Below are positions 1 to 8,094 of a stretch of 64,000 bases of DNA, piece by piece. Every line of letters begins with the position of its first letter. Position 1 is the stretch's first letter. Location of the stretch: positions 1-64,000 of the forward strand of contig CAJQQM010000014.1 in assembly GCA_905480485.1 (NCBI GenBank), in the 5' to 3' direction. A program made the position numbers and the translations under genes. Below the pieces are notes generated by a model. That model was not told the origin of the DNA. It saw only the letters and a list, made by a program, of their open reading frames with translations, and did no database searches. The stretch comes from an uncultured Aureispira sp. (GTDB taxonomy: Bacteria; Bacteroidota; Bacteroidia; Chitinophagales; Saprospiraceae).

Positions 1-560
1 GGGGGGGGGGGGCGATGGTGTTGGCGGTGGCCACATCGGCAGTGGTGTGGTAGCAGCAGCGGCGAGAGTGTTGGCAACAGGAGAATGGTGGCCAGTGGCC
101 GGTTGGTGCTCGGTAGTGCCAGGCGGGCTGATGGTCCGACCTCCCTCACCTTGCCCACACTGCACCGCTGCACGCTGGGGGACACCTACACACCCTTGTT
201 GCTGCCCTTCCTCGCGTTGCACAGGTGGCGCTGGCTCTTCAGGTTCGAACACGAGTTTGAAGGTGGCTTTCTGAACTGGCTCTCCGCCCTGACAGGCCTG
301 GTCGGTCACACAAGAACCCTTGAAGGACTCACACAAGATGGCCGAAAGTAGTGGCTGGCTTCGCGACTGATCGCATGATATGAGCAAAATCGTAACATGC
401 TAGCATGTTATGTGGGTCGACAGCTCGTGGCGTACGCGTGGGGCTGGAGCGTCGAGCGTGCGTGGGTCCGATCCGCCCTGCTCCCCAGCCCTGCACGCCC
501 TTGCCTGCTCGGTGGCTGCTCCGAAGCGGTTGGCTACAACAAAAGCGACCACTCGCGGTA
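1..560. other. GC-rich foreign-looking contig end (probable chimera)
   Basis: The window opens with 12 consecutive G residues followed by about 540 bases that are visibly GC-rich, whereas all DNA after about 650 is AT-rich. The short open frames here (for example 47-274 and 85-351) overlap one another, are rich in Cys, Pro, Trp and Gly, and match no family I recognise. An 18-base perfect palindrome lies at 393-410. The compositional change falls just before the GATCAC repeat at about 572-630, a sequence on which two unrelated reads could be wrongly joined. The style is compatible with a GC-rich eukaryote such as a green alga, but that is a guess. I see no supported gene in positions 1-396. 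Confidence 0.65.
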
Positions 561-1068
561 CCGGTACGAGGACGATCACGATCACGACCACGATCACGAT
601 CACGATCACGATCATGACCACGACCACGAATCTACCGGAGACGGTGTCCACTTTGGAGCTTCAATTGATGCCGAAAAGGCTGTGCAATTAGCGGATGCAC
701 TTAATCGGATAGAAAACGGAGAGGATGCATACGATCTTGACCTTGGTGAAGGGAATATGGTGCAAGCCGTTGCCATGAAAGTAGAAGGTCAGGTGTCAGA
801 AGTATGTCAAAAGGCTGGTTGTTGGTTGCGCATTCAAACCGAAGATGGGCAAAGTCTTTTTATTACCACTAATCACGAATTTTTTGTACCTGTTGACATT
901 TCTGGCAAAACAGTTGTCGTGGAAGGTGCGGGATACAAAGCGGTCACTCCAGTAGAAGAGTTGAAACATTATGCTGAAGATGAAGGAGCTACAGCTGCCG
1001 AAATCGCGGCGATTACAGCCCCCGAAGAAGAGTTTAGGTTCGAAGCAAAAGGGTTGCTAATCAAGTAA
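397..1068 (+). CDS. DUF4920 domain protein; N-terminus probably chimeric
   Basis: Residues from about 78 to the end form a DUF4920 domain: an FGASID start, a VCQKAGCW motif with two cysteines, a FFVPVDISGK segment and an EEFRFEAKGLLIK-type end. In Bacteroidota these are small secreted or lipoprotein proteins of unknown function. Upstream lies a His-Asp repeat (about residues 62-76). His-rich linkers do occur after the lipid anchor in such proteins, so the repeat may be genuine. Residues 1 to about 55 are encoded by the GC-rich foreign-looking DNA, contain no signal peptide, and are probably not the real N-terminus. The bacterial gene is therefore best regarded as 5'-truncated, with reliable coding from about 565 onward. 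Domain call confident, start not. Confidence 0.7.
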   Translation: MLACYVGRQLVAYAWGWSVERAWVRSALLPSPARPCLLGGCSEAVGYNKSDHSRYRYEDDHDHDHDHDHDHDHDHDHESTGDGVHFGASIDAEKAVQLADALNRIENGEDAYDLDLGEGNMVQAVAMKVEGQVSEVCQKAGCWLRIQTEDGQSLFITTNHEFFVPVDISGKTVVVEGAGYKAVTPVEELKHYAEDEGATAAEIAAITAPEEEFRFEAKGLLIK

Positions 1069-1157
1069 GTGAAACCTGTTGTCTGTGCATGCTTGATTAT
1101 GTCAATATCTTTAAGTCTAATTATGACAATAAAATCTATCAAAATTTTTCAGAAAAA

Positions 1158-1188
1158 TTTGCCAAGTATAAAAATAGTTTTATATTTG
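1158..1188 (+). promoter_or_regulatory. Bacteroidota promoter of tRNA-Lys
   Basis: TTTG at 1158-1161 and TATATTTG at 1181-1188 are separated by 19 bases. This matches the TTTG / TAnnTTTG pattern of the primary sigma factor in Bacteroidota. The -7 box ends 36 bases before the tRNA. Confidence 0.7.
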
Positions 1189-1224
1189 CAACCGCTATAA
1201 TGATAGCGTATTTTAATACAGGTT

Positions 1225-1297
1225 GATTCCGTAGCTCAGTTGGTAGAGCATTTGACTTTTAATCAAAGGGTCCTGGGTTCGAATCCCAGCGGGATCA
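1225..1297 (+). tRNA. tRNA-Lys (anticodon UUU)
   Basis: A 73-base cloverleaf is visible. The acceptor arm GATTCCG pairs with CGGGATC (one G-U pair) and the discriminator base is A. The D arm contains GCTCAGTTGGTAGAGC. The anticodon stem TTTGA/TCAAA encloses the loop CTTTTAA with anticodon TTT, and the T arm is CTGGG-TTCGAAT-CCCAG. CCA is not encoded. It has its own promoter and terminator, so it is probably a monocistronic unit. Confidence 0.97.
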
Positions 1298-1301
1298 CAT
1301 T

Positions 1302-1334
1302 AGCCTCTTTTGTCTTCAAAAGAGGCTTTTTTTA
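1302..1334 (+). terminator. Rho-independent terminator of tRNA-Lys
   Basis: A 10-bp perfect stem (AGCCTCTTTT / AAAAGAGGCT) with a 6-base loop is followed by a run of T. It starts 5 bases after the tRNA. Confidence 0.85.
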
Positions 1335-1482
1335 TGATTAATTTTCAAGCTAATAGTTTTAGTAACTGGTTTATAAGCAGTGCTTTTTAGAATAAAAATT
1401 GCTGCCGAAAGCTAGCGAGAGCTGTTCGTTGTTGGCTTGATCTATTTTTTATCCCTTTTTAGAGGATTTTGTCCCTATTTGA

Positions 1483-1514
1483 TTGTTATTTAAGGATAAA
1501 ACAAGCTATCTTTG
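1483..1514 (+). promoter_or_regulatory. Candidate promoter of the PD40 protein gene
   Basis: TTG at 1483-1485 and TATCTTTG at 1507-1514 with 21 bases between them fit the Bacteroidota consensus. This would give a leader of about 110 bases before the ATG at 1631. The rest of 1335-1630 shows nothing else I can name. Confidence 0.5.
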
Positions 1515-1630
1515 TGACAATAATAAGTTAATATATTTTTAAGGTGCCAATCTTGCTCAATTTTGAACTAGTTTTTGTACTTTGACAGTCTATAAGTTTA
1601 ATTTTAAAAATTTACAAAAAGCCAATATCA

Positions 1631-3469
1631 ATGCAGTTAGGTCCACATATTGTCGTGCTTTTGATGCTTTGCTTCTCTTTTCAGTTGTCGGCACAATCAA
1701 CCGATGCACTTATAAATAAAGCTCAAAAACTCCAAAAAAATCTAGCGTTTCAAGAAGCCATAGATTTGTACGAACAAGTCCTTAGCAAAGAAACAAAACC
1801 AGAAGCATTATTTGCATTACCCGAATGCTACCGTTTGGTAGGCAATCATCTCAAAGCAGGAGAATGGTATGCCAAAGCTGCCGAACATCCCGAAGCACCT
1901 TCTGAAATTTTCTTTTATCATGGTTTAATGCTAATGTCAAACGATAAGTTTGAAGATGCAGGTGCTCAGTTTGCCAAGTTTAAAGAAAAAGACAACGCTC
2001 AGTTGAGAGGTCTAAATCTCGTAAAAGCATGTCAACCGGATGTTCGCAAGGACCTTTTGAATGCCGGTGCTTTGTTTGACGTGTCGCTTGTCCCAAATGT
2101 TAATACTCGCTTTGATGATTTTGGAGCTTCTTTTTTTGGAGATAACCTTTTGTATAGTTCAGACAGAGACACGGCTAAAGTAACTGGTCATAGAGGTTCA
2201 TGGTTGTACAAGCCTTACATTCAAACCTACATGGTTGAACGTACACTCGTTGACAAGGATACTCGTAGTTACAAATACGGACGCCCAACAAGTAATGTTC
2301 CTTTTGATATGAACTATCACGACGGTCCTTTACGGTTTGATGGTCTCGAACAAACGGTGTATTATACGATGTTCGGAACCAACGATAAAAAGTCGAACCG
2401 TACTTCGAATGCCCTAAATTCTCAAATTGCTTCAAGTAAGCGCGTGGGGGAACAATGGACAAAACCAACGATTAAATTAAGCATGAACAGCAGAGAATAT
2501 TCTGTGTTGCATCCTTGTGTCGTGCCTGATGGTGATAAAATGTTTTTTGCTTCAGATATAGCCGGTGGTTTTGGAGGCTTTGATTTATATGTTTGTTACC
2601 TCGAGAATGGGGAATGGTCAAAAGCGGTCAACTTAGGGCCGGAAATTAATACTGAAGGGGATGAAATTTATCCTTTTTACTCTTTGGATGAACACTTATA
2701 CTTTTCTTCAGATGGACAAACTGGATTAGGTGGCTTTGATATTTATTTTTCTAAATCGAAACGTGGTATTTGGGCACCCGCGGTTAATCTAGGGGCACCG
2801 CTTAATTCACCTAAAGACGAAATTGCCATTGTAATGGATTCTTCTTGTTCGTTTGGTTATTTTTCTTCCAATCGTGTGCAAGGGATGAACATGGATATCT
2901 ACAACTTCAAACGCGTTGCCTTAGAGTCTCAAATTTTGGTTTTTGACAAATCAACGGGTCAGGGCGTCAGTGATGTCTTAATTACTAGTGAGTGCCTTCC
3001 AAAAGACATCAAGTATATTACCAATGTTGACGGTAAGATTTTTGCTCCACTGCCTTTGGAAAGAAGTTGTAAACTCGTGCTTCAGTCAGATGCATTTACC
3101 GCCACCGAAAAAGACGTTTCAACCTTGGGGTATGTGCCCGGTTCTGAGTTGTTTATCACGATCCCTCTTCAGCTTAAAGAAGCTGTTTTTAAATTATCAG
3201 GATCGATAAAAGATGCTAACAGCAATGCTACTATTTCAGATGCAAGCCTTACCCTAATCAACGGCTGCGGACTTGAACAAATGAGCGTCCCCTTAGACAA
3301 TCAAGGAGGTTTTTCAGTTACGCTTTCCAAAGATTGTTCCTACGTTTTGAAAATCGAAAAAGATGGATACTTTACAAGTACTGAGACCTTTTCAACTAGA
3401 GGTTTGAGATTGTCCAAAACTTTCAGTAAAAACATAATGATGCCCCGTTCAACTAGTTCGACCTATTAA
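1631..3469 (+). CDS. TPR / PD40-repeat envelope protein lacking an OmpA domain
   Basis: The protein has 612 residues and a signal peptide (about 1-21, ending LSAQS). TPR-like helices fill about residues 25-120. WD40-like PD40 beta-propeller repeats follow at about 290-430, with blades carrying FASDIAGGFGGFDLY and FSSDGQTGLGGFDIY motifs. The C-terminus (about 435-600) resembles carboxypeptidase-regulatory-like beta-sandwiches. This is the architecture of the PorE-like and OmpA-family proteins common in Bacteroidota, but the usual C-terminal peptidoglycan-binding OmpA domain is absent. The next gene, 207 bases downstream, has the same N-terminal layout and three OmpA domains, so the two may be paralogues. 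Periplasmic location and a cell-envelope scaffold role are inference. Confidence 0.75.
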   Translation: MQLGPHIVVLLMLCFSFQLSAQSTDALINKAQKLQKNLAFQEAIDLYEQVLSKETKPEALFALPECYRLVGNHLKAGEWYAKAAEHPEAPSEIFFYHGLMLMSNDKFEDAGAQFAKFKEKDNAQLRGLNLVKACQPDVRKDLLNAGALFDVSLVPNVNTRFDDFGASFFGDNLLYSSDRDTAKVTGHRGSWLYKPYIQTYMVERTLVDKDTRSYKYGRPTSNVPFDMNYHDGPLRFDGLEQTVYYTMFGTNDKKSNRTSNALNSQIASSKRVGEQWTKPTIKLSMNSREYSVLHPCVVPDGDKMFFASDIAGGFGGFDLYVCYLENGEWSKAVNLGPEINTEGDEIYPFYSLDEHLYFSSDGQTGLGGFDIYFSKSKRGIWAPAVNLGAPLNSPKDEIAIVMDSSCSFGYFSSNRVQGMNMDIYNFKRVALESQILVFDKSTGQGVSDVLITSECLPKDIKYITNVDGKIFAPLPLERSCKLVLQSDAFTATEKDVSTLGYVPGSELFITIPLQLKEAVFKLSGSIKDANSNATISDASLTLINGCGLEQMSVPLDNQGGFSVTLSKDCSYVLKIEKDGYFTSTETFSTRGLRLSKTFSKNIMMPRSTSSTY

Positions 3470-3510
3470 AAAACGTCGGCTGTTGAAGCTAAAACATCAG
3501 CAAGCTTACA

Positions 3511-3548
3511 GTCATCCCTAGCAATTGCTTTGTGGATGACTTTTTTTT
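3511..3548 (+). terminator. Terminator after the PD40 gene
   Basis: GTCATCC and GGATGAC pair around an inner AGCAATTGCT hairpin and are followed by eight T. Confidence 0.7.
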
Positions 3549-3676
3549 AAACAATCATTAAGAATTGCTCCGAAACATTTTGAGTTTGTGCGCGTAAATG
3601 ATTTAAAAATAATTACCCTTAAATTACACCCAAAAAACAGGATAGAAGCGTTTAGATACGCCAAAAAAGACTATTC

Positions 3677-6238
3677 ATGATGAAAAAAAGATACCACCTG
3701 TGTTCCATTTTGCTGTTCCTAACTTTTTCTGTCTATGCTCAGCAAAATGAATTAGCACAAGCAAATACTCAATTTAAGTCTTATTATTTCAAAGAGGCGA
3801 TTCCATTGTATGAAAAAGCACTCTCGACGGACCCCTTCATGGGGGATGCTATGGTTAATTTAGCCTTTTGCTACTATTATACGAATGATACCAAAAAGGC
3901 GGAATTATGGTTTGCTAAAATTGTCCGCTACGATGGCTACAAACAATATGCATTTGAATATGCACAAGTTCTTAAAATGAACCAAAAATACGATGAAGCT
4001 AAAAAATGGTTTCTTCAGTATGCTAAAATTGATTATTCAAAGGGAGTTCACTTTGCAAATTCCTGTGACTTTGCCAACAAAACAGCTTCATTGCTAAGCA
4101 ATACGTATACGGTAAACAACATGGAGGCACTGAATTCAAAAAGTGCTGATTTTGCCCCTACATTCTATTATAACGACTTGATTTTTGCTTCTGCCAAATC
4201 AGTAGCTATTCAAAAGCAATCTGAAATTGCGTGGACAAATGATGCCTTTAATCAGCATTATATTGCTCAGAAAGATAACTATAACAAAATTATAGGGCAT
4301 CGTACCTTGCGTAACTTTATTGGCAATGATATCAATGATGCACCGATGAGTTATGTGCCTGGGCAAGAAGTTGTGGCTATTACTTCCAATAATTTTATGG
4401 ATGGAATACGTCATATTGCCGGGACGGGCTTGATGATGGATATTTATACTTATACCATTAAGTCTAAAAATGAATGGCAAGCTGAGAGTGAGTCTTTTTT
4501 TAGTTTTAATGCCTCTAAGGATACAAAAGCTCCTTTTTCGACTGGGCAACCTTGCTTAACCAACAATGGAACAACCTTGTACTTCTCATCAAATCGTCCT
4601 GGAGGGGCCGGAGGATATGATATCTATGTTAGTTATCGGACTGCGAATGGCTGGACAATGCCCAAAAATGTTGGGGCGCCAATCAATACCCCTGGTAACG
4701 AGATGTCTCCCTATGTTGATGGGAATGGCCGCATTTATTTTTCTTCTGATTGGCATTTTGGCTACGGAGGCCTTGATGTTTTTACCGCAGAATCCTTCTC
4801 TTTCGGATGGGGAAATGTTGAAAACATGGGGAATCGAATCAATTCACCCGCCGATGATTCTTACTTTGTTTTTAACAGCCAACAACAAGTCGGCTATTTT
4901 AGCTCGAACCGAAAAACAGGAATGGGTAATGAAGATATTTACAAAGCTGTTCAAAAACAAGCAATACCAAGTAGAAAGTCTATGCCACTGACGATTGGAG
5001 AAAAATTTGTTTTGGACGATCGATATTTCAGACCCGGTGATGGAAGCATCCAAAATACCAACAGTCGTCAGTTGTTTGATATATTAAGAAGATTGATCGA
5101 TAACGAAGATGTCGTAATCCGAATAAATGGCTACACAGATGCGGTCGGGACTGCATCAAACAACTTAATACTATCTCAAAATAGGTCCGCCTCTTTGGCC
5201 AATTATTTTGTTTCAAAAGGTATAAATCGCAACCGAATTATTCATGCAGGATATGGCGAAAACTTTTTAGTGAACAAATGCAAAGACAATGTTCCTTGCA
5301 GCTCTAAAGAATACGCTCAAAATAGAAGAATTGAAATTTTTACGGTGGGAACAATGGCGCAAGATGGGCATATAAACATTAGCTATAATGCTATACCGGC
5401 GCCGAATGCCGATCAAATTGTTGCACAATCCATAGTAAGTTCTAAACAGGAAGCCCCAAGCGCAACAGTCAACCGTAAACCTAAGCGAAAATCGCATTAT
5501 GCCATCGGAGATGTTATTGATGTGGCTAGTATTTATTATGAACATGGCAAATCAAGAATAGATGAGCGCAAGTCACCGGGCTTGAAACAATTAATCGAAA
5601 TACTAAAAGACCACAGCCATGTTGTTATCGAAATTGGAGCTCATACAGATGCAACAGGCCCTTCTAAGTACAACAAAGAGTTGTCAGAACAAAGAGCATT
5701 ATCGGTCAAACGGTATTTAGAGAAAAATGGAGTTACCGCCACTCGATTGGTTTCTAAAGGATATGGAGAAGATAAAATACTCAATCGCTGCAAAGAAGGT
5801 GTGCGATGCTCGAGTAGTGAACACGCCCAAAATAGGCGCACAGAGTTCAAAGTTGTTGCACAAAAAGGATTTAAAGTTGGTGATGTTATAAAAGTAGATA
5901 ATATCAACTACGAGCTCAACAAGTCTAAATTGGACATGAAAAACTCGAGGGGGTTAAAAGAAGTAATACAATTACTAAAAGACAATAAAATTAGTGTAGA
6001 AATTCGTTCACATACTGACTCTAAAGGTTCCTCTAAATACAATGCTGAACTATCTCAACAAAGAGCACAATCAATATACGACTATTTGGTAGCTAACGGT
6101 GTCAACAAATACCGCCTTAAATACAAGGGGTACGGAGAGACGATGCTTAGCAACAAGTGCAAGGATGGAGTGTCTTGTTCGGATAGTCAACATGGAGAAA
6201 ACAGACGAACAGATTTTAAAGTCATAGGACTTCGATAA
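3677..6238 (+). CDS. TPR / PD40 protein with three tandem OmpA domains
   Basis: The protein has 853 residues, with a signal peptide at 1-21 (ending VYAQQ) and TPR helices at about 25-110. PD40 propeller blades follow at about 290-430, including FSSNRPGGAGGYDIY and FSSDWHFGYGGLDVF. Three complete OmpA-like domains lie at about 437-558, 610-730 and 734-853. Each has a TD pair in a GYTDAVG/AHTDATG/SHTDSKG motif, an LSQxRA or LSEQRA helix and a terminal NRRxE or NRRTD motif, the residues that hold diaminopimelate in peptidoglycan. Each also carries a Cys pair (such as NKCKDNVPCS) just before NRR. One OmpA domain is usual in this family, and three is unusual. A periplasmic peptidoglycan anchor, perhaps PorE-like for T9SS, is plausible but unproven. 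Confidence 0.82.
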   Translation: MMKKRYHLCSILLFLTFSVYAQQNELAQANTQFKSYYFKEAIPLYEKALSTDPFMGDAMVNLAFCYYYTNDTKKAELWFAKIVRYDGYKQYAFEYAQVLKMNQKYDEAKKWFLQYAKIDYSKGVHFANSCDFANKTASLLSNTYTVNNMEALNSKSADFAPTFYYNDLIFASAKSVAIQKQSEIAWTNDAFNQHYIAQKDNYNKIIGHRTLRNFIGNDINDAPMSYVPGQEVVAITSNNFMDGIRHIAGTGLMMDIYTYTIKSKNEWQAESESFFSFNASKDTKAPFSTGQPCLTNNGTTLYFSSNRPGGAGGYDIYVSYRTANGWTMPKNVGAPINTPGNEMSPYVDGNGRIYFSSDWHFGYGGLDVFTAESFSFGWGNVENMGNRINSPADDSYFVFNSQQQVGYFSSNRKTGMGNEDIYKAVQKQAIPSRKSMPLTIGEKFVLDDRYFRPGDGSIQNTNSRQLFDILRRLIDNEDVVIRINGYTDAVGTASNNLILSQNRSASLANYFVSKGINRNRIIHAGYGENFLVNKCKDNVPCSSKEYAQNRRIEIFTVGTMAQDGHINISYNAIPAPNADQIVAQSIVSSKQEAPSATVNRKPKRKSHYAIGDVIDVASIYYEHGKSRIDERKSPGLKQLIEILKDHSHVVIEIGAHTDATGPSKYNKELSEQRALSVKRYLEKNGVTATRLVSKGYGEDKILNRCKEGVRCSSSEHAQNRRTEFKVVAQKGFKVGDVIKVDNINYELNKSKLDMKNSRGLKEVIQLLKDNKISVEIRSHTDSKGSSKYNAELSQQRAQSIYDYLVANGVNKYRLKYKGYGETMLSNKCKDGVSCSDSQHGENRRTDFKVIGLR

Positions 6239-6415
6239 GGATATCTGTCGAAAATATTTAAGCTCTATTGGCTTCTAAGGGGTAATTTAAAGGTGATTTT
6301 GAATGTTTTAATTAAAAAAAGTTAAAAAAACTACTAGTTGTGCAACAATTGTTGTAATAGAGGCGTTTTTTATTAGTAGTTACTTCTAAATAATTTTTTT
6401 AAATCACATTCCCAA

Positions 6416-6655
6416 ATGAAGCATCACTTTACTCAAGAAGATTTAATTCGTGATTTATACAACGAGTCCACTTATCTAGAAAAGATGGCTATTCAACAAG
6501 CCAAAAAGCAAAACTCTACTTTAGATTACGAATACAAATCACTCCAAAAAGCACAGGCACTTATCAATAAGGCTACAATACAGCCTCCTGATTTTGTCGT
6601 TCAAAACATCTTAGATTACAGCAAAAGTTCTAAATTTGAAACAGAAGCTGGATAA
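6416..6655 (+). CDS. Small conserved Bacteroidota protein, 79 aa
   Basis: A helical, soluble 79-residue protein with no signal peptide or membrane segment. It begins MKHHFTQEDLIRDLYNE and contains an ILDYSK motif near the end. I recall short proteins of this style in many Bacteroidota, where the beginning resembles the cytoplasmic tip of anti-sigma factors without a membrane anchor. No function is assigned. The gene has its own strong terminator and is flanked upstream by a 177-base gap with no other feature. Coding is supported by the terminator placement and the family resemblance. Confidence 0.6.
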   Translation: MKHHFTQEDLIRDLYNESTYLEKMAIQQAKKQNSTLDYEYKSLQKAQALINKATIQPPDFVVQNILDYSKSSKFETEAG

Positions 6656-6660
6656 AAAAA

Positions 6661-6690
6661 GGCTAACATCAAACTGATGTTAGCCTTTTT
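6661..6690 (+). terminator. Bidirectional terminator between convergent genes
   Basis: GGCTAACATC / GATGTTAGCC form a perfect 10-bp stem with an A tract upstream and a T tract downstream. It can therefore serve both the 79-aa gene and the convergent minus-strand gene ending at 6709. Confidence 0.85.
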
Positions 6691-6708
6691 CTTTTTTTAG
6701 CGATAGAA

Positions 6709-7119
6709 TTAAAGATCATTTAGTAGCGTATCAATTTTTTTGACCAATACTTTCAAGTCCTCCTTATTTTGAACATGCACAGTACTGTCTTTATTCGTCT
6801 TATTCTCTTCTACTGCCTCCTCGATACGTTCTTTTTCATTAATCAGCTCTTCAAGCTCTTTCTTTTGGTTTTTATTTTCCATTTTTTCACCCAAATCTTT
6901 GAGTAAAGAACCGACTTTCTCTAATGAATCGTCGTAGGCGCCTGCTTGAAACTTATCGTTTTCGTGTTGGAAAATACTAAAAACACTTTGAATGGTTTTT
7001 TTTCCATTGGATATCACTTCCTGTCCTATTTGTTGTTCTTTTTCGGTACCATAAAATTGGGTATAAACAAGCCACCCAACTACTAACAGAAATACAAAAC
7101 TTATTAATCTACGTATCAT
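6709..7119 (-). CDS. Single-pass membrane protein with coiled coil, unknown function
   Basis: The protein has 136 residues. One N-terminal hydrophobic helix (about 3-20, RLISFVFLLVVGWLVYTQF) is preceded by MIRR, which favours a cytoplasmic N-terminus. The rest is highly charged and predicted helical, with Lys/Glu-rich heptads at about 80-115. I do not recognise a family. It lies 35 bases downstream of an outer-membrane barrel gene on the same strand, so the two may be cotranscribed. Confidence 0.65.
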   Translation of the reverse strand: MIRRLISFVFLLVVGWLVYTQFYGTEKEQQIGQEVISNGKKTIQSVFSIFQHENDKFQAGAYDDSLEKVGSLLKDLGEKMENKNQKKELEELINEKERIEEAVEENKTNKDSTVHVQNKEDLKVLVKKIDTLLNDL

Positions 7120-7154
7120 TCTATTTTTATTATTGTTGTTTACAATCTATTTGA

Positions 7155-7934
7155 CTAAAGTCTTCCTTTAGGGGCTTCTTTCTGTTGACGCTTCTTTCTC
7201 TTTTTCTTTTTCCTGGCCGGAGCAAACAAATAACTACGGTCATCTTCACTAATAAACGGGACAACAATTGAAATATTAAACCCAAAATGAGAAAGATTAT
7301 CCTCGATAGCGTTTTTAGCTACATTAGGCGTTTGGTTCAATTGAGTTTCAAAGTTCCCAATCCCTATTTTACGTTGAACTTGATAATAAGGTCGGATTCT
7401 AAACAAGTAAAAGAAGTCTTTTCGTTGCGACTTTTTGAGCAGGAACCGTATTTTAATGGCATAGTCTATATAAAATTCAGCTCCAATTAGGTATTGATTT
7501 ACTGGAGTTTTGTAATCACCACCAAAAGAATAACGGATGCGCTGTGCGCCTAATTGCATGGCGGCACCAAAAGTAAAAAACTCTTTGGGAAATGGTTTAA
7601 TACCGAACCGACCGCTTGCAGACATATAATTAACCACTACTTCAGCACTTTCTTTGAGCTGATTAGGGTTCGAACTTTTTTGACTAGCTATTAGGTTGCC
7701 AAAATCTAATTCCATAAGGGTGTGACGGCTGTATTTACCCATTCCAACACGATAACCATGAAAATTATTAGATAATGTGCCAATAGAATGGTTCTCTCTT
7801 ACATTAAACTCCTGTACAATAGAATTGGCCCCTTTCATATTTATGGCAGCATAATTATAGCCACCAAACATGTAGTATTGTGCATGACAACATGAATAAG
7901 CAGCAATTAGAACTAGTAATAAGGGAAACCGCAT
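7155..7934 (-). CDS. Predicted outer-membrane beta-barrel protein
   Basis: The protein has 259 residues. A signal peptide of about 18 residues ends CHAQ. Alternating amphipathic strands with aromatic girdles follow, ending near FNISIVVPF. The last ~20 residues form a Lys/Arg-rich tail (KKKKRKKR), an unusual ending for a barrel because outer-membrane proteins normally finish on an aromatic residue. A small porin-like or PorT-like structural role is only inference. It precedes the 136-aa membrane protein gene in the direction of transcription. Confidence 0.65.
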   Translation of the reverse strand: MRFPLLLVLIAAYSCCHAQYYMFGGYNYAAINMKGANSIVQEFNVRENHSIGTLSNNFHGYRVGMGKYSRHTLMELDFGNLIASQKSSNPNQLKESAEVVVNYMSASGRFGIKPFPKEFFTFGAAMQLGAQRIRYSFGGDYKTPVNQYLIGAEFYIDYAIKIRFLLKKSQRKDFFYLFRIRPYYQVQRKIGIGNFETQLNQTPNVAKNAIEDNLSHFGFNISIVVPFISEDDRSYLFAPARKKKKRKKRQQKEAPKGRL

Positions 7935-8094
7935 AATATAATTTTTGAAAAATAGTAGAGATCAAAAAAGGTAAGATGGTTTTGAAACAACCAAAATACC
8001 GCTTTCTAATACTAATATCGACAACTTTAGCCGTTTATAAAATTCTTTTGGATAAAATTTATTGATGCGTTGCGGCTAATACCTTTGTTGAGGA

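Noticed and set aside
47..351. Open frames in the GC-rich first 400 bases
   Set aside because: They overlap in different frames, have no recognisable domain, and lie in DNA of foreign composition; GC-rich DNA produces such frames by chance.
393..410. 18-base palindrome as an operator site
   Set aside because: It lies within the foreign-looking segment and no supported gene is near; kept only as a note.
572..630. GATCAC tandem repeat as a CRISPR or regulatory repeat array
   Set aside because: The unit is six bases without spacers and is in frame as His-Asp codons.
400..651. Minus-strand frame over the GATCAC repeat giving Val/Ile-rich protein
   Set aside because: It is the reverse reading of the His-Asp codon repeat and gives a low-complexity hydrophobic run; the plus-strand frame continues into a known domain.
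4199..4549. 116-aa minus-strand frame inside the triple-OmpA gene
   Set aside because: A shadow of a strongly supported coding frame, with no domain and no signal.
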